From Haematococcus lacustris (taxonomy: Eukaryota > Chlorophyta > Chlorophyceae > Chlamydomonadales > Haematococcaceae), in assembly GCA_030144725.1 (NCBI GenBank), contig JASKMD010000012.1, forward strand, positions 6,681,095-6,745,094: DNA of 64,000 nucleotides. Direction: 5' to 3'. How positions within the stretch are numbered: position 1 is the first letter of the stretch; each line of letters starts with the position of its first letter. The position numbers and the translations under genes were made by a program. Shown here in pieces: positions 1 through 11,596 of this stretch. The notes below the pieces were generated by a model that saw only the letters and a program-made list of their open reading frames with translations, searched no databases and was not told the DNA's origin.

Positions 1-755
1 ATCAAACCATGTCTCCCAGCCTGAGCCATCACCACACATCCAGCCCACCAACCCTTGACCTGTACTCAACTCGCCCTGCCCTTGACCTGAGGTTTCATAA
101 AGACGGACCACCAACCCCTCGAGAACTAACCCTGACCTGTACTCCTCCACCCCCCCCCTCCTGCCCACGGCCCTCGGCCCACCCCCCTGCCCTGCTTACT
201 GGCGTGTGAGGAGGCCACGCTGCCCTCCACCGAGCTCCTCATGCTGGCACTGGACGCATGGCTGGCAGGCTGGCTAGCATGCGACCTGGGCGCGGGCGAT
301 GAGGGCGGAGTGGGCATGATGTCCCTGCGCCACTGGGGGGCGGAGGGGCTTGCGTAGCTGACTCGCAGGGGGGTGGGCGGCAGCAGGGGAGGGCTCAAGG
401 GGAGGGAAGGAGGTGGGGCCCCACTGCGTTGTGGGGCAGGGGCTGGTGAGGGGGTGGCAGGGGCGAGGGGGGGGGGGCGCAGAGAGGGAGGTGGCAGGGG
501 GTGCTGGGGCAGGTGCTGGGGTGGGGTGGGTGAGTGATGGGATAGAGGCGGGTGGTGGGGCAGACGTCATCCCAGGGGGTGGGTGGGAGGGGGTGGCAGC
601 GGACTCGAAACGCTGCGCCTGTGGACAGCCAGCAGCAGCAGCTCAGCAGTGTCAGCCATGGGCACACTACATGTCAGCTACTGTTCTGTGACACAAGTGC
701 GCCCACGGGTTGAAAGTGGGGACATGTGACGGGCAGATCATTGTGTTGGTTCTGA
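1..755. other. C/G-rich flank with no confident gene
   Basis: The stretch is strongly strand-biased in composition: C-rich, then G-rich after about 360. A Ser/Ala/Pro-rich minus-strand reading frame at 126-398 could be a further 3' exon of the membrane-protein gene that begins near 2552. I see no splice pair that proves it and no recognisable domain. Confidence 0.3.
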
Positions 756-2552
756 TCAGCTGCCTGGACGGTGGAATGTTGCTTGCCTGCAGTCAGCACG
801 CACCAGAGAGGCGACCAGTGCCTGTCCTCCGCTGGGCGCGGGAGGCGGAGCGTTCGGCAAGATGACTCCGTGCGCTTCCCCGCTGCCAGCCGCCCCGCGC
901 TGCACATATGAACTTGGTATGTTGCTTTGCTTCACGGCCAACATTGCGCTGCGCGGGGCGCTGAGTAAAGTGTTTCGGAAGCTGGCGACGTTGGTAGGCG
1001 GTTTGAACACAGCCCTTCTTGCAGCGACGGAGCTGGACGGGAAGCTGCCGCTACGGTGGTGACTGGGCCGCACCGCTGCCGCCGCTGCCGCCGCTCTGGT
1101 GCTACCCGCCGGGTTTAGATACCGGCCGGCGGGCCTTGCCGGAGTCGCGACGAAGCCTCCGACGCTTGCATCTCGATGGCGAGGGCTATCGTCACCCGCA
1201 GACATCAGCTCCACGCCAGTGAAAGGTGGCGCGCCTTCGTTGTCCTGACTGGCTGCGCTGCGCTGGGCTGAGTTGACTGTGACCACCCGGTGTGCTGGGG
1301 TAGCCACTGCCTCCACCTCAGCGAACCCTTGCCGGCCTAGGCTGCCCCTCTCCGCTGTGCTGGCAAGTGCTGGCAGCTCAGGCGGAGCAGTGGAGCAGGC
1401 TGTGAGGTCGGATGATTGGAGTTGCGGGGCACCAGGGCCTGGGCCCGGCTGTGGCTGAGAAGCTGCTGGGCTGGGCGGTGGGGGGGCGAGGGTGGGCAGT
1501 AGCAGCTGTGACTCCCGTGGCTGCCAGGAGGCCTGGTGTGGGGCAGGGCTGAGCTGCACACTGACCACAAAGGGCAGGGGCAGGGGCAGGGGAAAGGTAG
1601 GCCACCTCCCCTGCACCTGGCCCTGTTGCGGCAGCGGTAGCGGCTGAGGGGGAGGGGGCAGCGGCAAGTGAGGCAGTGCGTCAAGGGGCGCCCCCATGCC
1701 ACCACTCCCTGCAGACCGGGCCAGGTGTGAAGTCTTCAGGGAGGACTCCAGCCATGAGGGTGACACGGGAGAGGCCACTGAGGAGCCGGTGCTGCCCATC
1801 CTGCCCATGGCGGAGCTGTTGACACGAGGCGTGGGGATGATCTCGGAGGTGGTGGTGGGAAGGCGCTGCGGCTGCCCAGCCCTGCGGCTGCCCAGCTCCC
1901 CGGCCAGGTCCAGCTGGATGTTAATGCTGGCGTGGCTGGGATCTTGCCCTGAGTGTTGGGTGGAGGGCGTCAGAGAGCTAGCCTGGCTGCTGGGCCCAGC
2001 GGGGGGGCCTGGGGCCCCAGGCTTGGCAGGGTCAGCGGGAGCAGTTGGGTCAGGGGCAGGGCCAGTGGCCAGGGGCACCAAGGCGGAGCGGGTCACTCGT
2101 GGGGCAGTGCGGGTGGTGGGGGTGGTGGAATGCACGGTGCGTATTGACAAGCGAGGGGGCAGGGCGCCTGGGGCATGCAAGCCGTCAGGTAGGAAGAAGC
2201 GGTTGGAGGAGTAACGGGGTAGATGGCTGGAGGTGCTGGGAGCGCCAACAGGTCTGGCTGTGGTGGCTTGTGCCTGAGTGGGGTGCTGTGCTGCAGGCTT
2301 GCTGGGCTTCAATGCCCTTGCTGCAAGCCGGGCTTCAATGTCAGCTGCATTTGCCTCGTCTATGGACTTGAGCCGGTACCGAACAGCACATGCAGTGATA
2401 CACAGCATCAGGAACAGCCCTGCATGCACAGCAAAACACTGCAGAGTAGTAAGCCAGTACCAGATTAAGAACACATCACTAACCTCCCAGCGACTAGGAG
2501 TCATGAATGACAGCCGTCCACTGCCAGCAGCAACCCACCTCCGCAGGAGCAT
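756..2552 (-). CDS. Hypothetical membrane protein with long disordered tail
   Basis: An open frame of 598 codons starts at ATG 2552. The first 20 or so residues are basic. Residues about 28-60 form a hydrophobic, Trp/Phe/Leu/Cys-rich segment (around WLTTLQCFAVHAGLFLMLC) that fits one membrane span, followed by a basic stop-transfer stretch and a short charged helix (SIDEANAADIEARLAARAL). The remaining 500 residues are Pro/Ser/Ala/Gln-rich and look disordered. A second reading starting at ATG 2677 encodes a signal-peptide-like start (ALAWLFLQNAMAQ) in another frame, so the true first exon may lie there, joined by an intron I could not place. Some of the tail may be intronic. I recognise no family. 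The gene lies downstream of, and on the same strand as, the 4969-8637 gene. Confidence 0.45.
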   Translation of the reverse strand: MLLRRWVAAGSGRLSFMTPSRWEVSDVFLIWYWLTTLQCFAVHAGLFLMLCITACAVRYRLKSIDEANAADIEARLAARALKPSKPAAQHPTQAQATTARPVGAPSTSSHLPRYSSNRFFLPDGLHAPGALPPRLSIRTVHSTTPTTRTAPRVTRSALVPLATGPAPDPTAPADPAKPGAPGPPAGPSSQASSLTPSTQHSGQDPSHASINIQLDLAGELGSRRAGQPQRLPTTTSEIIPTPRVNSSAMGRMGSTGSSVASPVSPSWLESSLKTSHLARSAGSGGMGAPLDALPHLPLPPPPQPLPLPQQGQVQGRWPTFPLPLPLPFVVSVQLSPAPHQASWQPRESQLLLPTLAPPPPSPAASQPQPGPGPGAPQLQSSDLTACSTAPPELPALASTAERGSLGRQGFAEVEAVATPAHRVVTVNSAQRSAASQDNEGAPPFTGVELMSAGDDSPRHRDASVGGFVATPARPAGRYLNPAGSTRAAAAAAAVRPSHHRSGSFPSSSVAARRAVFKPPTNVASFRNTLLSAPRSAMLAVKQSNIPSSYVQRGAAGSGEAHGVILPNAPPPAPSGGQALVASLVRADCRQATFHRPGS

Positions 2553-2679
2553 CCAACGACGAGACCAAACTGCAATGTCGACATCGCCGACGTGCTGCTC
2601 ACTGCGGAAGAGGGCTGAGCCATCGCGTTTTGCAGAAAGAGCCAGGCTAACGCCCAGTGTACTGCAGGTCTCGACATCT

Positions 2680-4960
2680 ATGCCTTCCAGTTAGACAGCA
2701 ACCAGCAGTGCAGTGAAAGATGTAGCTTGGTGGGTGCCACGAGTTGCGTTGACAGTAAGCTCCAGCTCAACTCTTCAAATCGCTGAACCCAATACTATGC
2801 AAAATTAGAGCTGTGCTGGGTCTCCCCGCAGATTGGTAGTCCCAGAAATGTCGAAGTGGGTGCGATGCGGGCTCGCAGGAGATTGCGATATAAGAGTGCC
2901 GTAGGTGCCATAGGTCAAAGCCAGCGCAAGGGGCGACAAGCGAAATCATGCGTAGTAGTGCCATCTATTTTTCATAATGCAACAGTGCCATGCTGCAATG
3001 CTGTGGGGGTGGGTGCAGCTGTCAATAATGCATGACACCCCACACATGAGTGCTGCCCTAGCTGCAGTCTTATACTGCTAGCGCTTGCCTGCAGTCAATA
3101 GGTACCACAGGCAGCAGCAGCAGCAGCAGCAGCAGCAATATTAGTTGGGGGAACGCGGGGGGAGGGGGGGGAGGGGTCTGCATCAGGTGCTGGAGGGGGC
3201 TGCACAACTGGAGGTGTGGGGGGGGGGTTTTCGGGCCCTGCTTTTGCTTGGCGGAAACCTTCCGCTTCTCACGAGACATTGTGTCGCTAGGTGCTATGCT
3301 ATGTGACGTCCACGGCTATTCGAAGCAACGTAGGAGCTACTCACAGCGAATTCCGCGGAGTGGTACATGACGTGGTACTTCACGGCTCAGTTTCAGTGAT
3401 GGTTCAAGGAGTAGTCACGGGCTGAGTGGCATCGCGACCAGTTGCAACGAAATAGCAGCAGTAACGAAATAGCAGCAGTGTAATGTCGGGCACAGACAGG
3501 GAAGATATGCATGATGTAGTGTACACACACTGCAGCACTACAGGCAACGCGTGCACAACACCACAGCACATACTTTCCCTGAAACCAGAGGGGTTGTTTT
3601 TCTAGGATGCGGATTAGCTGTCCGGGCCCGCTCTTACTAAGAGTCTTAGTCCCCTGCCCCCAACCCGAACTCATCCACTGTCACCACCTTGCCCCGCAGC
3701 TTGTACATTGGCTTGGCGCTGCTGAGCCTATCCACCTCCTTGCGGCAGGCCTGAAGATTTGAGCTGGTAGATCAGATCGAAAAAGAGGGCCGCATCTTAC
3801 ACTTTTTTTACGTAGTTATTTACTTAGTAGTTATTTATTTTACGTTGATCGAACACTCCCTATTCAAACTGCTCCGAGTCATGAGTGTGTTCACTACAGA
3901 AGCTTCAAGTCATAGGACGGCCCTGGCCCTGGCTCTAGGGCTGCTGGCTGTGTGGCTGCCTGACTGCTGCATGGGGCCTGTGGTCGCCATTGCTGGCTAC
4001 GTGCCACATCAGGCCCTGCACTGGCTGGTCACGCTGCTGGCTCCAGGCTGAAAACTCCTTCGCTAGCATGCTCTCACAGGGTCAAACATGTTGTTCCCCG
4101 TTGAATGAGTCCTAATTGACTGGCATCTGAAGTACCCAGAGACGCGGGCCCTGGAAGGTTTAAATATACAGTCCCGTACGGGGAGTCGAACCCTTATCTC
4201 ATCTTGCTCCACCGCCACACCAGCGCACTGCATCACAGCACTGCTACATCTACGACCAGCACCTTCCTCTCCTGCCCCCATACCCGTGGGAAGTACCACG
4301 AAAAGGCAAAACCATAAGACCCCTCACTAGGGGTGGTGTTCTGTCTGTGTGGAGACATATAATGTCAGTGACACCTGCACCTGGCTCAGCTCAGTTCCAG
4401 AGCCAGCCAGCCAGTCATGTCTGGTCCTCACCGGCTGTCAGTCGTGGCTGAGCAGTGCACCCAACAACAACAAACTCAACGACAACATATGTCAGCATTG
4501 GCACACTACGGAAACATAATTTGTTTTCTCGCAGCCGCCCGTACCGTAGGTCGTAGGTAACCCCTGCCCCTGCTGCTCTGGCCACCAACACACCTCCGAC
4601 ATGTCGTTGTCATCATCCAGCCCCGTTGTGCGGTCGGTGGCTCAGTTGGTAACGCCCTCTTGGCTGCGCCTACCGCAGCTGCATCAGACGCATCAGGCTG
4701 GGTGTGGGAGTGCAGCGACGCTCAGCTGAGCTGCCTGACGCCCTTACTGCCATGGAGCGGCAGCTGTGCCAGAAAGTTGTGCATGGGTGATAGGTATGCC
4801 AAGGAGGAAAGCCAAGCAGCCATACCAGGTTGTAGTAACAGTTGTAACCGCGTTATTACGGGGGGGCCACAGGAGCAGGTTCAAGCAAGCCAAGCAGCTG
4901 GCTTGTTAGCGGCGGTGTGTGGCTTGTCCCTGTCCTCTCTATGTCTGATCTGAGCCTTGA
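2680..4960. other. Intergenic region with no gene seen
   Basis: Only short frames without coding character occur here. There is a short CAG run near 3114-3136. On the minus strand near 4172-4196 there is a tRNA B-box-like stretch (GGGTTCGACTCCC) without a matching acceptor stem. The segment 3790-3845 is AT-rich. Confidence 0.5.
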
Positions 4961-4968
4961 CCCCATGG

Positions 4969-5036
4969 CTACCAAGCCTGACCCCACAGCTGCCCCTGCC
5001 GCCCCTGCTGCTGCTGGCCCTGCTGCTGCTGCTGGC

Positions 5037-5074
<38 letters not shown>

Positions 5075-8000
5075 CCCTGCTGCTGCTGGCCCTGCTGCTG
5101 CTGGCCCTGCTGCTGCTGGCCCTGTTGCTGGTGACGCTGGCGTTCCCACTGCTCCTGGTGGCGCTGGAGGTGTCGAGCCACACGGGCACTGCTCTGCGAC
5201 AGCAGCAGCAGGCCCCCCGCCCCCTCCCCCTCCCCCTCATGGACCCCACCCTCACCCAGGTGCACATGCACAGGGCCACCCCCCCCCTGACCCACCTGCC
5301 TCCCCCCCCACCCAGCGACCCCCCCGCCTGCAGTGGGTGCCTCAGCCAGCAGTCCCGCCCCCCTCTCCCCTCCACCCTCCCCGTCACCCGGCCTGCCCCA
5401 GCTGCCCTTGCTTTGAGTGCCTGGGACATTAAGGGGCTGGGGGGAAGGCAAGCCAACCTCCCTTGGGGAGGCTGCTGCTGCTCCAGCTGGCCAGCTGCCC
5501 GGCTGCTGCTGGGCTGGGGGGGTGGTCACCCCTGGGCATGGGGTTGAGGGGGCAGGTGGGGTCACTGCCTGCAGGGCCAGCTGCCCTGCCAGCTTTCCGC
5601 CCAGTTTGTGCAAGGCAGTTGGCTGGATCTCCCCTGAGGTAGGAGCATCCCACCCCTGGCCTGCTCTGCTGCTGAGCTGCCCCTGCCCCTGCCCCTGCCC
5701 CTGCCCCTGCCCCTGCCCCTGCCCCTGCCCCTGCCCCTGCCCCTGCCCCTGCCCCTGCCCCTGCCCCTGCCCCTGCCCCTGCCCCTGCCCCTGCCCCTGC
5801 CCCTGCCCCTGCCCCTGCCCCTGCCCCTGCCCCTGCCCCTGCCCCTGCCCCTGCCCCTGCCCCTGCCCCTGCCCCTGCCCCTGCCCCTGCCCCTGCCCCT
5901 GCCCCTGCCCCTGCCCCTGCCCCTGCCCCTGCCCCTGCCCCTGCCCCTGCCCCTGCCCCTGCCCCTGCCCCTGCCCCTGCCCCTGCCCCTGCCCCTGCCC
6001 CTGCCCCTGCCCCTGCCCCTGCCCCTGCCCCTGCCCCTGCCCCTGCCCCTGCCCCTGCCCCTGCCCCTGCCCCTGCCCCTGCCCCTGCCCCTGCCCCTGC
6101 CCCTGCCCCTGCCCCTGCCCCTGCCCCTGCCCCTGCCCCCCTGCAGCCCCCGGCTGGTGCCTAGCCCTCACCACCCCTGGCGCCAGGGGGGAGGCCCAGG
6201 GTGCGCAGCGGCCAGTCAGGATGTCAGCAGCGCTGCAGCCCGGGGCGTACGGCAGAGAAGACAGGCATGGCTGCCCCGCCCCGATCCGCCCGGGGGCTGT
6301 GCCAGTGCTGGCTGTCTGGCCCTGCAGCAGCACTGGCCACTGCCCCCCAGCCTCCCCCCCACCTCCCCCCGTACCCAGGGCCAGCACCTGGTAGGGGGTG
6401 CCTGGCCAGCTCGCCTTGAGGGGGTGGGTGGGCATGGTCACTCCTTTGCAGCCCTGTGTCACTCTAGGTGGCGAGCCCGGGGTGTGACCAGTTGGAGGGT
6501 GAGGGTGGGAGCCGGGGGGGGTGGAAGGGTGCGGCGGCTGGGGCAAGCTGCTGCTGCTGCTCCTGCTGCTACTGCTGGCTTTGGGGGTTGGGTGTGATGG
6601 GGGCAGCAGGGGCTGCTGGATCTGGGGCAGGTAGCTGCTGCTGGCTTCACCTGCAGCTGCGGCTGCCGTGGCCTGGTGTGGGGTGGTGGCGGCAGCAGTG
6701 GCCAGCCTGGCCTTGGCTGAGGGGCTGCTGCAGCCACTAGGGGGGCAGGGGCCCTGCCAGGGGCAGGGGGGGCGGCCTTCCCTGTGTCCCCCCGCCCCTA
6801 CACAGGTTGAAGCCCAGCTGCTGCCAGCGCTGGTGATGTGGGCACCAAACAGGGCAGCAGAGGTGGCAGGGGTGGTGGTGGCAGGGTAGGGCCAGCTGCT
6901 GCGCAGCCCCTCCGCCAGCACCTGCCTGAGCCGCACCTCCCTCAGGGGGTCCGGCTCCTGAGGCCGCAGCACCCACCAGCTGGCCTCCTGCATGGCCCGC
7001 ACCCCCCCCTGCCCCTCCGCACTGCAGCCGCCAACCCCAACATCACCCTCCCCTGCTGCTGCTGCTGCTGCTGCCCCTACCCCTGTTGCTGCTGCTGCTG
7101 AAGTGCTGCCCGCTCCATTGCCTGCGGCGGTGTCGTGGCCAACCTGTGCTGCTGCTGCTGCTGCTGCTGCTGCCCCTGGCTCCATGAAGGCAGCTTGCCT
7201 CAGGGCCTGGCCCCTACCCCTGCCGGCCGCTATGCTGCCAGTGACCTCACTGCCTGACCCCGGCACCTGGGACAAGAGCCCCCTCCCCTCCTCCCCTGCA
7301 CCCAGGCTGACGCCAGGCTGGCAGGGGCAGGGGCTCTGGGCAGCGTTCACCTCTGGTGAGGGGCCATGGCCGGAGGGGGAGGGGCAGGAGGTGAGTGGGC
7401 ATGCCAGGCTGCCCCCCCACCCCCCAGATGGATCAACTTGGGGGTAGCGGGGGGGAGCTGTTGTGGCTGCACAGGTTGTGGGGGTGGATGTGATGGCGGG
7501 GGGGGTGGCGGCAGGTGGGGTAGCGGGGGGGTACCGCGGCGTGATCAAGGCTCCACTCCCCTCCTCCTGCTCCCCCTGCCTCTCCTCCTCCTCCTGCTGC
7601 TGCTGCTGCTGCTGCTGCTTGAACAAGAGGGGGCCATGGTGAGATGTCTGGCATGGCGGCTGGTCTGCCTGCATTCCCTGATCCCCGGCTGGACAGTAGC
7701 GCAAGGAGCAGGTTGGGGCGCTGCCACTGCTGGCAGAGCTGGACAGGCTGAGCTCCAGGTCCAGGTCCTACAGCAGCCATAGGCAGGTGGAGGGCACATC
7801 GGGTACAGGGCGCAGGGCAGTGGCAGGGTCAGAGGCGGAGGTAGGGCAGCGGCAGGGCCAGCGGCAGTGGCAGAGGTAGTGGAGGCAGAGGCAGAGACGG
7901 GCAGGGTCAGAGGCAGCGGCAGAGGCAGGGGCATGGACAGCGGCAGGGGCAGCGGCAGGTCTTATGGCAGGGGCGGGTCAGGGTAAAGACAGGGAACACA

Positions 8001-8637
8001 GGGTTGTCCCACCCACCAATAAAGAGGGTGTGTGGGCATGCCTTTGCCAGTGTGTGGCCACCCTTAAGCTGTGGTTGATGGGGGCCTGGCAGGGGCCACC
8101 TCTCATCCTCCCACCAGTGCCTACTAATGCTGCATGGCCTCCCCCATCCACAACCCCAGTCCCCTCCCACCCTAAAGGAGGCAGGGGAAGAACAGGCTTG
8201 AAGCAGAGGCCCTAGTCAGCACCACCATCACGACCACTATAGCCACCCTGCCTCACCTCCTTTGCCCCATGCTTGCATGGGGTCAGGTCTGACAGCAGCT
8301 CCTTCATGGGTGCCGGCCCAAGCAGCTGCTGTCGGCTGGGTGCATGCCGTCGCCAGCGATGCAGCACATACGCCACAGCTGCCAGCACCAGCAGCAGCGC
8401 CACGCCTGCTCCTGCCAGCAGGCCTATGCGAACCGTCTCTGACTCTCCTGGCAAGAGCCAGACACCACCATCGGGCAACATGTGCCAAAGAGATGCCAGG
8501 GTTCCATCCCTCACGATGCCGCAGCTATCGCTGTGACATTTTGAAGGCCTCGCAGTTGTGACGTGGTCTGCTGAGCCGACGAAGTGCTGGATGGTGGAAA
8601 CCGTGTCGCAAATGCGCGTGCTACCTCGGACTCCCAC
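4969..8637 (-). CDS. Hypothetical type I membrane protein with Gln/Gly-rich tail
   Basis: The 5' exon (from about 8637 or higher, ending near 8258) encodes an extracellular segment and then a clear membrane span (IGLLAGAGVALLLVLAAVAYVLH). A basic stop-transfer stretch RWRRH and a short juxtamembrane region follow. It ends at a donor, GCAAAGGAG then gtgagg. A good acceptor near 7769 (ctgctgtag before GACCTGGACCTG) continues in the same phase into a frame that stays open down to 4969. That frame is low complexity: poly-Q, poly-A, Ser-rich, and a Gly-Gln dipeptide run encoded by a CCCCTG hexanucleotide array. A short Arg/Gln helix (SSARVARHLQRHQEQWERQRH) lies near its end. No kinase, cyclase or other domain is visible. 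Start, end and some exon limits are uncertain, because GC-rich introns stay open in this frame. Confidence 0.4.
4990..5130. repeat. CTG-rich trinucleotide array
   Basis: CTG triplets interrupted by CCCTG units. On the minus strand the array would code for glutamine runs at the C-terminus of the preceding hypothetical protein. Confidence 0.85.
5681..6141. repeat. CCCCTG hexanucleotide microsatellite, about 77 copies
   Basis: An essentially uninterrupted hexamer array of about 460 bp. On the minus strand it reads as an alternating Gly-Gln polymer of about 150 residues that keeps the frame of the surrounding gene. On the plus strand it reads as Pro-Cys. Whether it is translated or intronic cannot be decided here. 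Confidence 0.95.
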
Positions 8638-8868
8638 CTACCAGGCAACCCTGCATCCCCTACCTCGGGAGCCCCTACACCCAGGTGGTGACCGCGAGCG
8701 CACTTACCAGGAAGCCACCACCGTAGTGCTGCTGGCCCGGCTGGCGGGGATGACATGCTCGCCCGCACGTCAGGGGTAGTCCCCGTGCGCCGCTCCAAAT
8801 GTCACTTGACCTCGGACTACTGTTCCTGGCGTTAAACCACCTATTCGCGACTCCGTCCCTATGCTCAG

Positions 8869-9668
8869 CTACTTAGTAGCCATCCTGCTACGAAACTCAT
8901 ATACCAGCACCACACGCCCGGGGAACTGCTTGCATGCCTCCCGGTGCATCTGCTTGACAGGCACACCTTTGCTGCCCATGGTGCCGCTGCCGCTGAAGCG
9001 TGCTGTCCCATAGGCCAGGGCCAGGGGGTGGCCTGTGGCAGCCGAGTTGCAGCGTACCCTGGCACCCTTGACGGTCGGCAGCCAAGGCACACAAGGAGAA
9101 ACACAATGTGAGCTCTGGTCAAGGCATGGTATAGGCAAGCATGTGGCACACATACTAGCACACATACTGGCTGGGTACGGCCTACTCACCTCAGCCCAGA
9201 ACTTGGCCACCGTGCGCTGCTTGCCTCCGTACAGCCGGAACCTGGCGTTGGACCAGCGCGGCTTGGACAGCTCGGCCCACATGTCGGGCCAGGTGGCCAG
9301 CACCGTGGCAGCGTACTGTCGGTACCGCTGCAGCGAGACGGTGTAGCTGGTGACTTGCGACAACACATCATCTTCGGGCTGGATGCCGGCCATCCAGGCC
9401 TTGGACGTCTTGGCTTGGTCTGTGATGCCGCTCTGCCGGTAGGTACTGCGCCGAAGTGAGGCTCCGATGCCACACGGACTTCACGGCGCCGGAGGGGTAC
9501 CGCTCCTCGTGGGCCGCTGTCGCCATGTTGGTCTTCCCGGGGTCGCAGCCCAGCCAATCGGCGTCCAGGTGCGCCAGCGGGTTGACAGCGCCCTCCTCCT
9601 TGCCATGCAAGGCAGCTGGCCGGGCGGCTTTGCACGTGAACAGCACGCTTCGTCCCTCTGCCATACAA
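8869..9668 (-). pseudogene. Fanzor/TnpB-like nuclease fragment, copy 1
   Basis: The minus strand encodes the central part of a TnpB/Fanzor-like protein. Residues around HLDADWLGCDPGKTN match the RuvC-I block with its Asp. A helical segment follows (YRQYAATVLATWPDMWAELSK), then FWAEV and an intron with donor GAG/gtgagt at about 9190. After the intron comes the RuvC-II block VVLVYEF with its Glu. The copy is broken in three ways. A one-base insertion near 9441-9443 shifts the frame relative to copy 2. The N-terminal ~400 residues are absent. It ends just after RuvC-II, so the RuvC-III block is missing. The AG expected at the 3' splice site is also absent where copy 2 has tgcag. It is a dead relic related to the gene at 11824-14760. 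Confidence 0.75.
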
Positions 9669-9834
9669 CTTGTATGACAGTAGATATGCCTACATATGTA
9701 TATAGGTGGATGTATCTACATCCCTGTATCCCTGTCCTCCTGTGGAGCCCCTACACTTCTCCAAAACAGGAAGTGACCGGTGTTACTGTGCTCCTAACCT
9801 AGGTGTGACCCTAGGAGTGCTCGAGCCCTACCCC

Positions 9835-9882
9835 ATGCATGCTCTTGCCCACACACATCCCCTCTGTAACGAGCCACTTGTT
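9835..9882 (-). other. Conserved Fanzor 3'-end hairpin motif, copy A
   Basis: On the minus strand the stretch contains GGGGATGTGTGTG preceded by a partial hairpin, and then GAGC...GCTC arms. It aligns over about 48 bases with the segment just 3' of the Fanzor gene at 11824. Here it lies 5' of copy 1 and 3' of APC10, so it is probably the severed end of another element. Confidence 0.6.
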
Positions 9883-9919
9883 TAGTTCGTGGGATAGCAG
9901 GTAATAAATCGTCTTGGGG

Positions 9920-9924
9920 TTACA
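9920..9924 (-). terminator. Putative TGTAA polyadenylation signal for APC10
   Basis: TGTAA on the minus strand lies 277 bases past the APC10 stop. TGTAA is the established polyadenylation signal in Chlamydomonas-type algae. Assigning it to APC10 rests on position only. Confidence 0.4.
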
Positions 9925-10200
9925 CCGGTTATTGCACACAGGCCAAATCACCGGTTATTGCACACCGTCAGCAACCATCAGTCGCAGCCAGTCCGATCAT
10001 TATGAGAGGCAATCCCGCAACAGTGTCCGCAACCGCCTTCCCACTGCCTACCCGATATGCAGCACAATGCACAAGTTATGCGCCTGCAGTGACCAGCAGT
10101 GGGCCACTGCTTAACTGTTGCTTCACCCCAGGATTCCGCATGCCAGACTCAGGTGTTCCATGCGCTGCCAGCCTAAACGACGTAGCGCTGTGTCGCAACG

Positions 10201-11530
10201 TCAACGAAGAGTGGAATACAGCGTCACCTGCTCGGACCTTGCAGGCAGCTCCACCGCTTCCCGCTGCAACGCGAACACCTTGACCTCTCGCACGTGCGAG
10301 TCTCGCCCGTTTTGATGATTCGACAGAATGGCCAGCTGCAGGCAAAACACCTGCAGCGGCTGCAGCTCTGACGGCGCGCCAGCCAGGGGATCCGCGTCGG
10401 CGCCTGACGCCGGCAGCGCCGCGCTCAACGGGACAACCACCCAGCCGCTGGGCTCCAACAACTCCACTACCCGCACCTCCTGGGCGTACAGGAGCCAGCA
10501 GCAGATGCTGAAGCGGCCAAGCGACACAAACACAGCAGCCGCAACCCAGCATCACCGCTGCTCTCCCAGTCAGCTTGTCCTCTGCATGCACGTCTATAAT
10601 CCAGCTGCTCTGCTGCTGCCACGATGCCCGTAACACTCGCTATGCTACAGCCAAATGGTGCTGCAGGGGCACCTTGAAGACCCAAGTAACCAGAGGAGCA
10701 AACCCAGTGGGTGGAGGGACACAGAGCTAGCATCCCTACGCACACGCTGTTGTTGCAGTGGTTGTGGTTGCAGTTACGGTGATGTACTGGTTATGGTGGC
10801 GTGAGGGGGAGGGGTGGCGCTGACTGCCACTCCTCACTTCCCTATCGAGCTACAGGCTGCTTGGCTTGCGGTGTGACCCAGTCAGCAACCTGGCAGTGCA
10901 ATAAAAAGGGATAACAAAAGTGTCACTCCGTGCACCCTCACCCGGACATCGTGGATGCTGCAGCCCGCCCTCACAGACAGCTTGCCGGGAGTATAGCTTT
11001 CATCCAGCTTGTAGTCCAGATGCAGGTGCAGCTCCTGCAGCCAGCATGCCCCACTGCCAGGGGTCTGAACAGGGGACATCCAATGCTGGGGGCTGGGAGC
11101 TTGGCTGAGGGTGGCTTCATACTAGGGCTCCTAGGGATGCATATTGATGGCCACAGGTAATGCCTTCTTGCGCAGTGCTTGTCTGCCTGCTTGAGCTGTA
11201 CCGAACGTTGTTCCCACCGTTCTTGCTTTGGGTGCAGCTGGTGTAGGTTCCTTGCAGCAAAGGTGACAATACACCTCACCATCAATTGCATGCGTTGAGC
11301 GAACTGCATGTTGATGAAGTGAGGTTGTAGTCCATCAGACCTGCCGGTCAAAGCACACGACAGCTGGCACGTCGCTATGAGCCTGGCACGCTCATGCACT
11401 TCGCATTTGAAAACGCGACGCACTGCCAAAAGGTATCGCTGCGCCCATCCCTCAACAACTCGATGCCGTTGCCGGGTTTCGCACTGGTCACGCTCCACGA
11501 CGCCAGGTGCCCCACTTCACGTAGCTGCAT
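10201..11530 (-). CDS. APC10: Anaphase-promoting complex subunit 10 (DOC domain)
   Basis: Four exons join in phase: 11530-11424, 11340-11280, 11034-10942 and 10479-10201. They give 179 residues, close to the roughly 185 of animal APC10. Donors are gtgcgt, gtgagg, gtgagg; acceptors are cag. The DOC (galactose-binding-like) domain is continuous: WSVTSAKPGNG, LLRDG...TFWQ across intron 1 into SDGLQPH, then LDYKLDESYTPGKLSVR, VELLEPSGW, and LAILSNHQNGRDSHVRE. The protein ends in Leu-Arg (YSTLR) where the family has the Ile-Arg tail that binds the APC3 scaffold. Family role: APC10 acts with the co-activator as the D-box degron receptor of this ubiquitin ligase in mitosis. The start at 11530 lies 38 bases from the TIR of the Fanzor transposon. 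An upstream non-coding or coding exon cannot be excluded, since tgcag occurs directly before the second codon region. Confidence 0.93.
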
Positions 11531-11567
11531 CGGCTACATTGCTGCATCGGCTACATCGTTGCTATTT

Positions 11568-11596
11568 ACAAGTTTAGATCACTACAGCCCTCATGC
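11568..11596 (+). repeat. Left TIR of the Fanzor transposon
   Basis: Pairs with 14849-14877 in inverted orientation, with three mismatches. TTACA at 11565-11569 spans the left edge of this TIR, giving a minus-strand TGTAA about 255 bases past the Fanzor stop. It could end the Fanzor transcript. Confidence 0.8.

Noticed and set aside
4165..4290. Possible tRNA on the minus strand (B-box GGGTTCGACTCCC)
   Set aside because: No complementary 7-bp acceptor stem or sound anticodon arm could be placed; at most a tRNA-derived SINE trace.
5417..6394. 325-codon plus-strand Cys-Pro-rich frame
   Set aside because: Shadow of the CCCCTG array; the minus strand has the membrane-protein context.
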